The notes below the pieces were generated by a model that worked only from the letters and a program-made list of their open reading frames with translations, was not told the DNA's origin and did not search any database. Positions 44,426 to 54,956 of a stretch of 64,000 nucleotides of DNA are shown piece after piece. Position numbers and translations under genes: made by a program. The stretch is taken from positions 279,932-343,931 of the forward strand of contig JABTTQ020002181.1 of assembly GCA_016081115.2 (NCBI GenBank), read 5' to 3'. Each line of letters opens with the position of its first letter. Positions within the stretch are counted from its first letter, which is position 1. The stretch comes from Rehmannia glutinosa (Eukaryota; Streptophyta; Magnoliopsida; Lamiales; Orobanchaceae).

Positions 44426-46564
44426 ACAAAAACTTGTATAAGATCATCTTATGAGTCTAATTTCGTAAGACGGGTCTTACTTATCCAACATGCCTCTTAC
44501 CCGTCCAAATCCAGTTTTTTTTGTTTTCTTTTTCATTTTTTTCATTTTTTCTTTTTTACTAGGGTTTATTTTCCAATCTTTTTTACGCTTTCTTCTTCTT
44601 CTTCTTCTTCTTCTTCCTCCTCCTCTGTTCTTCTTCTTCTTCCTCTGTTCTTCTTCTTCTTCCTCAGTTATTCTCGCTTCTTCTTTTTCTCTTCTTCTCG
44701 ATTTGCTTTGTGTTAATGTCATTCTTTTTTTTTTTTTAGTTTTTCTCATTTCGTTGCTCCGAAGTGTATTTTGTCGCTTGTAGTCGAAGTATCTTCTCGA
44801 TTCTACCATTAAAGTTTGAAGGTTTGTAAATTAGTTTGATAATTTCTTGGAAAAAATTTAAAATATGTTTGTAAATATGTTTTGGCGATTAATTTATTGA
44901 AGTGGAATAATTAGTTTTCTGAAGTGGAATAATTTGTAGAGTTATGTGTTGAGTTTTTTATTACTGCATTTTTTGTTAGATTTGTTGTTAGATGGTGACT
45001 GAAATTATGAACAATGTTGTTAGAAATACTTCAATATATACATTATTGTTATAGTACAAATCTGCGAATACTAATGCTTGAAAGTATCAAAAATTGCAAT
45101 AAAAGTATCATAAATTACCTTAAAAATATCAGTTTTATGTCATTGTATTTCAACACTGAATATAAATTTATATGACTGCGTGTATTTCAACATTAAACTT
45201 TCTGTTAAACTATATTTTTGTTTGATTTATTGTTAGATGGTGATTGAAATTGTTAGATTTATTAATATGCGTGTTTAAGAATTTTGCCTTAAAAGTATCA
45301 GAATTTGCCTTAATATTATATGTTTTTCATATTCGTAGATGACACGACAGAAGCAGTTAGTGTACAGGAGAGACATGGGAAGGGGCAACCCAGAAAAAGG
45401 CACTGTAGTGGAAAGAACTTCGGAAACAATTGATGTAAAAGAAGAAAATCCGGTGAAAGAAGATAACACTAGCCGTGAATTAGAAAAGAAGACTACATTT
45501 AAGAGTGATTTTTTGTTGATAAACTATTGTCATTTGAGATTCTTTTATCATTTGTATGTTATTGAAGTTTATGTATTAACAAAGTCAACTGAAATTGCAG
45601 TTTAACATTAGAGTTTTTGTATTACTAGTTACACACCCAAATTACTCAGTTGGTCAAACGTATCATTTTTAATGCTAAGAAGTATCAAAAATTGCGTAAA
45701 AAGTATCATCATACAAAATGAAGGTTGCTTTGTGAAGTGATTTTTTGTTGATAAAGTATTGCAATTTGATACTCTTTTTTATCATTTGTATGTGTGTTGA
45801 AGTTTATGTATTGATACCAAGTTATTCAAACGTAGTATTCCTTTGGATTAAAAGTATCATTTTTAATGCTAAGAGGTATCAGTAACTACGTAAAAAGTAT
45901 CACTTTCTTATGTCAGAGTATTGTGCATGTTCAACATGGAATATGTATAATTGTGCATCTTAAAAGTATAATGTTTAAGGCTGAAAAGTATCTCTATTGG
46001 TCCAAAAAGTGACCTAACTTATACATTGTACTTGGAATATATAAAATATGAAACTATCATTATGCATCTTAAAAATAACATATTTAATGTTAAAAAGTAT
46101 GAAGTATTATTATTCATTTTAAAGGTACCAAATTTAAGTGAAAATGTATCACTTTTGATGTTTATAATATTTAAAATGTTAAAGTATCACAAAATATCCT
46201 AAAAGTATCATATATATTGCTCAAAAGTATTACTCGCGAGATTTGTGGCTTTGTTGGAGGAGATGTGGGGATAAAAAGAAAGATAAAGAGATCTATTGGA
46301 GAATAAGAGGAGAGAGAAAGAGAGATCTTCTCAAAATATTTCACAGCTGGCGAGATTTGTGCCTTTGTTGGAGGATATCTGAGAATAAAAAGAGAGAGTG
46401 AGATAAAAATATCTATTGTTGAATAAGAGGAGAGAGAAAGAGAGATATGCTGACAAGATCACAACTGGCAGCAGTTTATTAGTGACTGGTACCCGGATCC
46501 GGATAGTAGGATCCGTCTTACGGATCCTGATCCGCAAGACGGTCCTACAAGAGACCTTCTCTAA
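44426..46564 (+). mobile_element. Larger repeat with GAGACG-type ends, CTT tract and AAAGTATCA units
   Basis: It starts ACAAAAACTTGTATAAGATC and ends CGCAAGACGGTCCTACAAGAG. Both resemble the ends of a common plant repeat in which GTGAGACGGTCTCAC palindromes are typical. It contains a CTT-rich tract (44589-44700), a coding-like segment (45339-45605), many degenerate AAAAGTATCA units (45050-46240) and two copies of a block with GATTTGTGNCTTTGTTGGAGGA followed by GAGAGAAAGAGAGAT (about 46235 and 46352). Ends are approximate. Confidence 0.55.
45339..45605 (+). CDS. Coding-like segment of unknown origin inside a repeat
   Basis: An ATG at 45339, directly after a TTCGTAG that looks like a splice acceptor, opens 88 codons. 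The first 55 residues are charged (Lys, Glu, Arg) with protein-like composition; the rest is hydrophobic and probably intronic or non-coding. I do not recognise it. It could be an exon captured from a host gene or chance. Confidence 0.25.
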   Translation: MTRQKQLVYRRDMGRGNPEKGTVVERTSETIDVKEENPVKEDNTSRELEKKTTFKSDFLLINYCHLRFFYHLYVIEVYVLTKSTEIAV

Positions 46565-47231
46565 CTATTTTGGCTTATTATAAATAAGAGTGTCTGGGTT
46601 TTTTAGCCATTCTTTTCAAAGTAAAATTGTTTTTAGACACATTTTTGAAACACATGTTTTTTAGCCATTTTGACACGTGAAATTTCAAATTTGCCCCTTA
46701 AGCCAATTTATACCCTTTCGAGTCATGCACACATCCTCGTAATTCGACAATCAAAACTTGGGAAAAAAATCATATCCCAGCGACTTGCAAAAAAGAATTC
46801 TATGGCGACTATATCCCTCACTTCATTCAATTCCTTTAATTTCATAATTCTTGTTGATTTAGTTAGTTTATAGTTGCTTAGGTTATGATTTGTTGTTAGA
46901 TTTGTAGAATTTTTAAGATTTAGACAATTTAGGTTTGTGTTGAAAAGCTTGATGATTCGTTAAAGGTGTTAGGAGTGAATGAAGATGATGATGAGGTTTC
47001 AATTATGTAACGCGATATCTAGTTACATAACTCGATATCGAGTTATATAAATGGATATCAAGTCAAACCAGCACCTAGTAAAAGATTAAAAAAGAAAATC
47101 TATGTTGAGTTAACTCAATATCCATTTATGTAACTGAATATCGAGTAATCATAACTGGATATTGAGTTATGTAACTCGATATATAGTTACAGGATATCTA
47201 GTTACATTTAACTCGATATATTTTAGTCTAC
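46565..47231. repeat. Palindrome-rich repeat interrupted by the MULE, left part
   Basis: 46980-47222 holds many words of the type TAACTCGATATCGAGTTA and GGATATC/GATATCC, in both directions. 46565-46700 has TTTTTTAGCCATT words. It resembles the repeat at 26880-27250. The right part, after the MULE, begins at 53190 and appears to end near 53570 in TTTTGGTCCATTACCACTATAAATAAG. No gene. Confidence 0.45.
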
Positions 47232-47500
47232 GGGTTATTTTTCTGTTTGTGGCAAATGCCACAAACAATTTCAAAAATGGGGTAAAAACACGGGTCCTTG
47301 AAATTTTAAGCGTAGGCGCCCTTGGAGTTGGCGCCTGCCAGGAGGGCACCACTACCAAGGGCGCTTATTGCACCTGGCAGATTTTTTTAAAAAAACTGTG
47401 GCAGGCGCCGGTCAAAATGGCGCCTGCCGTATCTGACATCTGCATTGGGGGGGCGCCATTAGGAAGGGCGCCCACCCCTCTATAAAATGGCGCCCCCTTC
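47232..47500 (+). repeat. Left terminal and subterminal region of the MULE
   Basis: Starts with the inverted repeat, in which TGTTTGTGGCA and TGCCACAAACA (47244-47267) form an 11-bp hairpin. Seven GGCGCC palindromes follow within 47315-47495. One pair forms a 10-bp stem GGCAGGCGCC/GGCGCCTGCC (47400-47428). These are candidate transposase-binding sites (inference). Confidence 0.8.
47481..47487 (+). promoter_or_regulatory. TATA box of the MULE transposase gene
   Basis: TATAAAA after CACCCCTC, at the inner edge of the left terminal region and before a 5' leader that probably contains an intron (donor near 47716, acceptor near 48072). It is the only good TATA box upstream of the transposase start. 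Confidence 0.6.
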
Positions 47501-48075
47501 CTCATTTCACAACAACCGTTCCTCATTTCACACAGCGGGCAGCTTCTTCTTCCTTGGCACAAAAGTGGTCTGTGGTGGTGAGTGGTAGTGAGTGGTGGTG
47601 ACTGGTGGTGAGTGGTGGCGGCGCGTGGTGGCGGTGACTGGTGGCGCGTGGTGGTGGACAGTAGCGGCACGACGGCGCGTTGCGGTTGAGTCGAGACACA
47701 TTTCCGAAAATTTCAAGTAATTTGCAAATATTTTGTGCGATTTTTAATTTTTCTAGTTTATTTAGTTAATTATTTATTGTATTGTGAATGATTGTGGAGT
47801 TATTAGTAATTTGTAGAATTATTTATTTTTGTGCAATTTTAGGTACTTTTATAAATTATTAGTAAAATTTGTAGAATAATAAATAGTTTGTAGGTAATTT
47901 GTAAAAATATAATAATGTTAGAGTTTATTTTTAGGTACTTTTATAAATTGTTAGTAAAATTTGTAGAATAATATGTCTGCTTTTTTTTTAAATCAATTAA
48001 TTTGTCTGCTTTTTTTTTTAATTGATTACTGTTGAGGCATTTTCTAAATAATAATTTTGTATAATTTTTGAAGAT

Positions 48076-50433
48076 ATGTCAGTCAAAATTGGAGTATTTG
48101 TGCATTTTGGGGGACAAGTTGTTGGAGCAATATATATTGACCGTAGTATCGACCTATCAAACTTAAATGGACTTTTGTATGAAATTATGGATTTGGATTA
48201 AAACCGCCACAAGTTGACAGTTTCTGCTAAATATTATAAGAATGATAATTCACGATTGGTTCCAATTAAAAGAGATCGGAAACTTAGATTTTTTTTGGAT
48301 CCGATAACTGGTTTAAAATCTATAGATCTATTTGTTGAATCAGAAATTTTGAATCAAACTGTACCACAACCAATTCCAGCAGAAAATGAGTTTTACCAAT
48401 ATGCATCTTACATTATTGGTGACTCCGAATTACCTTCGGTTACCCAAGGAATGACAAATATGGGTTTGGGTAGTACATGTAGACCTAGTCCGAGCAATTT
48501 GGATGGATTGATTCTGCATGTTGAGAAGCGACCTACAGTTAAAGGTGATGGTTGTCTTGCCGATAAAATGGGACCTTCGGAACCTAGTGATAATAGCGAG
48601 CATGGTGATGATAGTGATGATAGTGATGATCATATTGAGAATAATGTTGTACATGAAGAGGATCATCCTGCCCAGCGCCATGTTCCTTTGGTAGTTCCTC
48701 CTCATCCTAATTTGTCAAGATCATCTTTTTTTGATTCTGGATTCGAAGAATATGATGGTGATACTAATGATGTCCCATTAAAACATATGTATTATGACTC
48801 TGACAAAGGTGAGTTGAAAAAGGGTATGGTTTTCGTTGATAAAAAACATGTGCAATCCGCAATTAAGGATTTTTCAGTGTGTCATGGCAGACGTGAGTAT
48901 AGGGTTGCGGAGTCTACGCCGACATTGTGGGAAATTGTTTGTAAGCATAATCAATCAGGATCTATTGAATCGGGCTTATCATCACAGCAATGCAATTGGT
49001 GGTTGCGATCGAGTTTTGTGAAAAGACGTTCGATTTGGCAAATTACCAAGTTGGGACCGCCCCCATAGTTGTGTTATGAACACCGTCTCCAAGGATCATA
49101 GAAACTTGTGTAAAAATATTATTGCTATGGATCTTATGGGGATTGTGCAGTGTGATCCGGCGTATGATATCAAGTATGTTCAGCAAAATGTGAAGGACAA
49201 ATATGGATATGAGATATCATACAATAAAGCTTGGCACAACTTGAAACGGGCGAGGGAAAATGTGTATGGGACTTGGGAGAGCTCTTGTCAATACTTGCCT
49301 GAATATATGGGGGCGCTACAGAAATACAATCCGGGAACAATTGTGGAGTGGTTCCCTAAAGAAATAGACGAACGTTGTGTGCATACATTGGGCTACGTTT
49401 TCTGTGCGTTTAGGCCGTGCATCGAAGGTTTTAGACACTGCTGCAAGGTCATTAGTGTGGACGGAACACACTTGTATACTAAATACAAGCATAAGATGTT
49501 AATTGATGTGACTCTCGATGCAAACCAACACGTGCTATCTCTAGCATATGCTATTGTAGATGAGGAAAATTTTAGGTCATGGTATTGGTTTCTTCACATG
49601 GTAGCTAAATTCGTGGTTTGTGGCACCGAGGGAATGTGTCTTATTTCAGATCGACATCCGGGTATATTAAAAGCGGTTGAATGTGTTCCCGAGTTTCAAG
49701 CACCTATGGGAGTACACAGGTTTTGTCTGAGACATGTGGCATCTAATTTTAATAATCATTTTAAGAATATCAGACTCAAGGACTTGTGTTGGCAAGCTGG
49801 TTCAGAGTTGAGTGTTTGTTTGTTTGAGAAAATAATGGATCAGATTAAATCATTTAACCCATATGCTTACGAGTATTTGGCGGCGATTGATCCAAGTCTA
49901 TGGACACTCTGCTATGATGAAGGGAAACGGTGTGGAATTATGACTACAAACATGTCTGAATGCATGAATGGAGTACTTAGGGGTGCCCGACGCCTTCCAA
50001 TCACAGCCATTGTTAAGATCACCTTTGCAAGGTCAACTAAGTGTTGTTTAGATCGCATGGCGAATGCATCGCTGACTCAACAACGAAACCAGATTTGGCC
50101 AGATGATGTACACCATAGGTTTAACAAAATGCAGCGCCTCGGATTACAACATATGGTGCAGATGTATGATTACACTGAACAAGTTGCAAGTGTCATCACA
50201 CAAGTACCGGGTTCTCAACGTTCACGTACCTTCAAAGTGAAGTTATCTACCCAAGAATGTTCATGCGGTCAGTGGAAGAATGATGGAATTCAATGCTCTC
50301 ATGCAATGCAAGCTTGTCGCCATTTTAGGGTTGACCCAAGTGTTTTTATGAAGCAATATTTTACCACTGATCAATTACGCGATTGTGGAGATATACCATC
50401 CAGATCGATTTCTCAGACAATTTGGTGGTAGAC
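48076..50433 (+). pseudogene. MuDR-type transposase, one nonsense and one frameshift
   Basis: The ATG at 48076 opens MSVKIGVFVHFGGQVVGAIY, the N-terminal PB1-like part of MuDR proteins. An in-frame TAA at 48199 interrupts it; the frame then runs to 49068. The MuDR DNA-binding domain is at about 48780-49060 (RREYRVAES, IVCKH, CNWWLR). A one-base gain in the C-run at 49061-49066 shifts the frame, and 49076-50431 carries the DDE catalytic region: VISVDGTHL (first Asp, about 49456), LISDRHPGI (second Asp, about 49643) and CLRHVASNF. A SWIM zinc finger, CSCGQWKNDGIQCSHAM, is at about 50263-50310. About 785 residues when complete. It would cut and join the element ends. This copy probably makes no active enzyme. 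Confidence 0.9.
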
Positions 50434-51583
50434 AAGGTATTCCTCAACATATACACCATAGTCATAAGGATCTGCATGAGTATGATCGTAGAGGTCGAGA
50501 CTGTTTTGATTGGAGATATACACATCGAGACTGGATCCAGTTCTGGGAGCAGAGACATTCACATATCGTCAACGCTGAGCCGATTGTCAGAGATTTTGAT
50601 ATGATTGATGGGTATATGGCTTGGTATGGTAGGATTACTCGGCGATTGATTACGCCTGGTCAGTTGGATCAGCTGCCTGGGTTCCAGCCATCTGACATAT
50701 CAGCACGTGATGCCATGGTATAATTAAATACTGTTTTAGTGATAATATTTTTATAGTTAATTCATAAAAAATAATATTTTATGTTATTTGTATTTTACAG
50801 TTTACGTGGATGGAACAACTTAGGCTTTCTTCAGCTCATATGTCATTTGAGGATCACGAGTCGTTGCACGTTTACAACGTGTTGCTAGAGATGTTAGTGA
50901 TGATATTGAGAGGACACTGCAAAGACAACCTGGCGGGAGAGCCACAAGAGCACCTACAGGACGTGGGGGACGCGGCAGAGGACGACGACACCAGCCACAA
51001 CCACCTACAGCTGGACCTTCCACGACCCATGATGTTCCTTCATAGGAACTTCATGTTGACATAGCTGGACCTTCCAGGACTTATGATGTTCCTTCAGTTG
51101 GACCTCCTATTGACATAGTTGGACCTTCTACTTATACACCTCAGATGCACTAAGGTATGAAATTTATTAAATTCATAAAAATGGTTTTAATAGCAAAAGT
51201 TATTTTAATTGATCATTTTCCATGTTATATGCCAGGGCCGTCTACATCCACTCTGGGTTATTTTGCCCCTCAGTGGACATCATTTTCATCACTACTAGAG
51301 ACTGATTATAGTGCTATGAGAACTCTACATGGCGCCCATGATCCATCCACGTCCAAGCATCCGTATTTTAACATATCGCCCGTATCATTTCCGCCTACAC
51401 TCAGTGCATATCGTGATTTGACTGGAGAGTCTACATCATCAGCTGCAGATGATCAAGATGATGACGATGCACCACAATATTCTGCACATGACGACTAACC
51501 AGGATCTTTGGTAGGCGTAGACGAGAAAATACTAGGCAGAGGTACCGCTTTGGGTGTGTGGCACCTGGGGGTCATAGAGTTTA
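50385..51583 (+). pseudogene. Plant-mobile-domain-like frame in the MULE
   Basis: A frame overlapping the 3' end of the transposase (other register) reads YHPDRFLRQFGGRQGIPQ at 50395, then DWRYTHRDWIQFWEQR and YMAWYGRITRRLI, words typical of the plant mobile domain (PMD-C) in MAIN-like proteins and transposons. An intron (50718-50800, GT-AG) leads to a second exon (MEQLRLSSAHMSFEDHESL). A shift near 50868 is then needed to keep a sensible Arg/Gly-rich tail (GRGGRGRGRRHQPQPP) that stops at about 51042. Later pieces end in a basic motif RRRRENTRQRYRFG before a TAG at about 51583. It may be a separate gene or the transposase C-terminus after a frameshift. Confidence 0.7.
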
Positions 51584-52082
51584 GGATTATTCATAGAGCT
51601 TATTGTAAAACAACTAATGAATCAACTTATTTTATATTAAGTCTGCATCTTTTTTATTACATTTATTATTATACATTTATCTAACATACATTTATTACAT
51701 TTGCATTGATACATCTTATCTACAATACTTTTCTCAGCTGTCAGCTTTAAACACATGTATGATCTTGTCTACATTAACTTTATCAGGTGTAAGCTTTATA
51801 CACATGTCTAGTGTTGTCTACAGTATCTTTATCAGATATCAGTTTTATCCAGATGTCAGCTTTATCAATTGTCAGCTTTATCCAGTGATACATCTTGTCA
51901 ACATAGTTGTATTAGTTGTTGGGTCTTGTTTGAATAACTTAACAGATTTACAAAAATGCCATTATGAATACTTCACACAGCCTATAAATACATGCTAAAA
52001 ATTTCATTTGATTGCAACTTGAACTGGTCCCCTCTAGCAACCCAAAAAAATCGTATTATTTCTATTTTCACTCCACGTTTAA
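51584..52082 (+). other. Spacer and promoter of the Myb/SANT-like gene
   Basis: 51730-51900 contains repeated TCAGCTTTATC/ACACATGT words. TATAAATA at 51983-51990, preceded by CACACAGCC, lies 93 bases before the ATG at 52083 and is a good TATA box. Confidence 0.6.
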
Positions 52083-52836
52083 ATGGATGAGTTCAACTGG
52101 TCGCCTCTACCATCCCCACAGAAGCCTAACTCCCAGTTATTGATGAGTCTCTATAATGCGAAAACTACAAAGTGGACATTGCCGATGGACATCATTCTCG
52201 TTGATGCACTACTAAACGAGAAGAGTAAAGGCAGCTGGATAGTTGGTGAAACCAACAATAGTGTGGCCATCCTGGAGGCCAGAACAGTTCTGAAATTTGC
52301 ATTCCAATGCAATTTTAAGTTCGCGGAGGTAAATCAACGAGTTAAACATCTTCAAGCCTGCTATACTTTGTTCGCCAAAATGCTAAGTACGCCGAGTGTA
52401 TATTGGGATCGCAAACTCAATTTCGTGCACGCAGCGGCAACTGATTGGGTCACTTGGCGTTCGGTAAGTTAAATATTCTTATTTTCATCATGCGAGTTGT
52501 ATTATATACCATTATGTAATGTAAGTATATTAATCATTCATTTTCTTTAATTTTTAGGATGATGACACCGTTACTCCGCATGCTTATATGATGGAGGGAG
52601 AACCTTTATTTGATAAGCTCGAAATATTGTTTAATATTCCAGAGCCAGAAACACAAGGCTCAAGCAACTTGCCGGCTCACTCTAAACGCTACTTGCCATC
52701 AAAATCTAATGCTGAGCAAGGAAGTTCTTCTTTATGCCAAGATCGATCGTGCAGTGTTCCTGTTGTTTGCGTACCGGTTTCGCGTACTTATGTTGTAATG
52801 ACATGCCGTATCTTATTTCAGTGTTTTAATATGTAA
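52083..52836 (+). CDS. Myb/SANT-like DNA-binding protein carried by the MULE
   Basis: Two exons, 52083-52463 and 52558-52836, with a GT-AG intron, give 219 residues and no internal stop. Residues about 29-127 have the pattern of the plant Myb/SANT-like domain: KWTLPMDIILVDALLNE, then FAEVNQRVKHLQACYTLFAKML, YWDRKLNFVHA and DWVTW. The second exon has the usual GEPLFDKLEILF following this domain. Such domains bind DNA in plant L10-interacting-type proteins and in PIF/Harbinger helper proteins (family knowledge). Its own TATA box and intact frame, beside a broken transposase, suggest that it may still be expressed. It could help bind the element ends, which is inference. Confidence 0.78.
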
Positions 52837-52979
52837 TTTTCTTGCTTTTTTTTAATTTTGTGGTGTAAACTTTATTATGTAATCGTGTTTCGATTGAGTA
52901 ATATTTCGATTCAATAATATCCAAAAATTGTGTTTTTATATTTAAAATTTCAATTTCGAAAATAATTATAAAAAATATT

Positions 52980-53180
52980 CAGGTTGTAGGCGCCAGTCAA
53001 ACTGGCGCCTACGTGGCAGGGACCAAAAAAAAAAGAGAATACAATCAGCAGGCGCCCCTGCTATGGGCGCCTGTCTAGTGGGCGCCCTTTGTAAGGGCGC
53101 CTACACTTAAAACTTCAAAAGGTCCCATTTTCACCCCAAAAACAAAATTGTTTGTGGCATTTGCCACAGAAAATTAACCC
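52980..53180 (+). repeat. Right subterminal and terminal region of the MULE
   Basis: A perfect 12-bp stem GTAGGCGCCAGT/ACTGGCGCCTAC with a 3-base loop (52986-53012) is followed by four more GGCGCC palindromes (53051-53101) and the inverted repeat with TTGTGGCA/TGCCACAG near the tip. The left end has a matching GGCGCC hairpin, sharing GTCAAA and TGGCGCC in the same orientation. Confidence 0.8.
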
Positions 53181-53189
53181 TTAGTCTAC

Positions 53190-53854
53190 TCTCACAACTC
53201 AGTTATTTTGTTTTTCTCCAAAAAATTTTAAATTTACATAGCTTTTTTGTTTTAAATCCATTTTTCATGTATAATATATCAAATTAATCATTTTTCCGAT
53301 ATCTACAATTCAACACTAATATTGCATATATAAAAACGGAAAATACAAATTCGAATTTTTTAAAAAGTTTGAAAAAGAGAGTAAGAGAATATATAGAGAG
53401 AGATAAGTGAAAGAGAGAGAAATAGACAAATACCAAAAAAATATGCTAGAAGAGTATGGATGTCTTTTATTCTGCGAAAAAGACTAAAAAAATATTTGTT
53501 TACAAAAGATGACTAGTTTCCATTTTTCTATATAGGAGTAATTATTTTGGTCCATTACCACTATAAATAAGTGTTTCTATGTCAGAACTCAGAATAATAA
53601 CAACTTCCTATGCCTTTTATTCTGGCACATAACACTCATCTTAGATAACACCTTTCACAGGATTATGTCTGAAAATAATAAAATCGCCTATTTTATAATT
53701 AATCGTTTATCACAATCAAATTACTACAGAAGTTTTATTATTCGAGTTCCACAGAAATTGATGTCCAATGTGATAAACCCTAAAAGTGTTTTTTTTTTCT
53801 TTTCTAAAAACTAATGAAATCTTTTTGATTGTCAGCTCAATGCACAGTCTACAC
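53190..53854. repeat. Right part of the MULE's host repeat, then spacer
   Basis: AT-rich sequence with a GAGAGA tract (53380-53430) and a possible end near 53570. 53571-53854 has no signal. Confidence 0.35.
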
Positions 53855-54115
53855 TAGACTGTAAATAAACCAACCCGCTTGTGAGCTATTTAGAGCTCGA
53901 CTTAATACAAATTCGTTTGAGTTCGTTTAATTAATTAATGAGGCTCGTTAATATAAATAAACCAAACTCAAATTTGGAGATATTCGACTCGTTAGCTCGT
54001 GAGCAGACTTGTTAGTAAGCTCTTGAGCAGACTCGTTTGTAAGTTTGTATAAATTAAACTAATAGTTTTTCTCTAATTTAATTTTTATAAATTTAGTTAT
54101 GATAAATATAAAAAT

Positions 54116-54524
54116 TAGGGATGACAATTTTGTCCCAACCCATAGGTACCTGTCCCGCCCCGTCCCATTTGGATCGTCCCACCCGCCCTCGCCCCGCCCC
54201 GTGACCCGCGACGAGATGGGGTAGATCTGGGTATCACTTCCACCCCGCATAGCAAAATTATTCTTTTTAATATATTTTGCATGTATAATACATATTATCA
54301 TATAATTTTTATCTGTTAATATTATATCTAACATTTATAAATTGATAATAACAATTTTCGAAAATACTATTTTATAAATATATTATAAATGCATATTTCA
54401 ATTTTTTGTAATTAATTTTATTTAATTCGGGTCAAGATGAGTCGCCCCGCCCTGCCTCATTCTAGGGACGGGATGGGTATGGGCTTTTAGATATCCACCT
54501 CGTCCCGCCCCATTGTCATCTCTA
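54116..54524. mobile_element. Second hAT-like MITE nested in copy 2
   Basis: The inverted ends TAGGGATGACAAT and ATTGTCATCTCTA bound 409 bp with GC-rich arms (CCGCCC/GGGCGG words). The 8-bp flanks ATAAAAAT and ATAAAATT agree at seven of eight. Confidence 0.85.
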
Positions 54525-54601
54525 ATAAAATTTTCAAATAAACTTATTTGTTTAAAAAATAAAATCATATGTTTTAACAAATACATTATGTTTTTTAAAT
54601 A

Positions 54602-54729
54602 AGTTGACAGTACTGATTAGAGGGTAGGGGATTAAATTTCAAAGAAACTGAAAATATCGGGTTCAAACCCGGCCGGTTAACACTCTTAGAAAGGGTGAGC
54701 GCTACCACTTGAGATACAAGCTCGCGGTA
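54602..54729 (-). mobile_element. tRNA-derived SINE nested in the hAT MITE
   Basis: On the minus strand there is a box-A-like TATCTCAAGTGGTAGCGC (54716-54699) and, 28 bases further, a box-B-like GGTTTGAACCC (54670-54660), the RNA polymerase III promoter layout of a tRNA head. The 128-bp body is bracketed by a 21-base direct repeat (54581-54601 and 54730-54750, 18 of 21 identical), typical of LINE-driven retroposition. The age of the duplication shows it is not recent. Confidence 0.8.
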
Positions 54730-54956
54730 ATATATTATGCTTTTTAGATATATATAATTTTATTTTGTAATAAATTGAAGAATAATTTATTTATAAATTT
54801 TGATATTTACTAAGCTCGTTTAGGCTAGATTAAGCTCGAAAAAGCTTGTAAGCCATTAATATATTCAATAAATTCAAGCTCGAGTTTAACTTGATGTAAA
54901 CGAGCAAAGCTCAAACTCAAACTCTCAAAATGCGGTTCGGTTCGATTACAGTCATA

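Larger units (their letters stand above)
47232..53180 (+). mobile_element. Mutator-like element (MULE), complete, three gene regions
   Basis: Terminal inverted repeats of about 105-110 bp begin GGGTTATTTTTCTG (left) and end CAGAAAATTAACCC (right). A perfect 9-bp duplication TTAGTCTAC flanks the element (47223-47231 and 53181-53189), the size made by Mutator transposases. Inside, on the plus strand, are a MuDR-type transposase (48076-50433, broken), a frame with a plant-mobile-domain-like segment (50385-51583, broken) and a Myb/SANT-like gene with its own TATA box (52083-52836). The perfect duplication with decayed transposase suggests a moderately recent insertion, perhaps mobilised by another copy. 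Confidence 0.93.
53855..54956. mobile_element. hAT-type MITE, copy 2, older and interrupted twice
   Basis: The ends TAGACTGTAAATAAACC and GGTTCGATTACAGTCATA are decayed forms of those at 41290-41819. The body matches along the length (GAGGCTCGTTAATATAAA, AAGCTCGTTTAGGCT-like words). Flanks GTCTACAC and ATCTACGC agree at six of eight. After removing the MITE at 54116 and the SINE with its duplication, about 540 bp remain, the size of copy 1. Confidence 0.85.

Noticed and set aside
44426..44820. Overlapping Phe/Ser/Leu- and Lys/Arg/Glu-rich frames on both strands
   Set aside because: They are translations of the CTT/TTC-rich tract; low complexity, no domain.
39700..46240. CRISPR-like arrays of short repeats
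   Set aside because: The AAGTGATATTTT and AAAGTATCA units are degenerate, without constant repeats or unique spacers, and the genome is eukaryotic.
47365..47716. Minus-strand His/Thr/Pro-rich frames in the MULE
   Set aside because: They come from GGTGGTGAGTGGT-type repeats in the 5' leader of the transposase gene; no start signal or homology.
54640..54729. A tRNA gene (box-B-like word and possible acceptor)
   Set aside because: The head cannot be folded by eye into a full cloverleaf; a 21-base flanking duplication and a 3' extension make a SINE the better reading.
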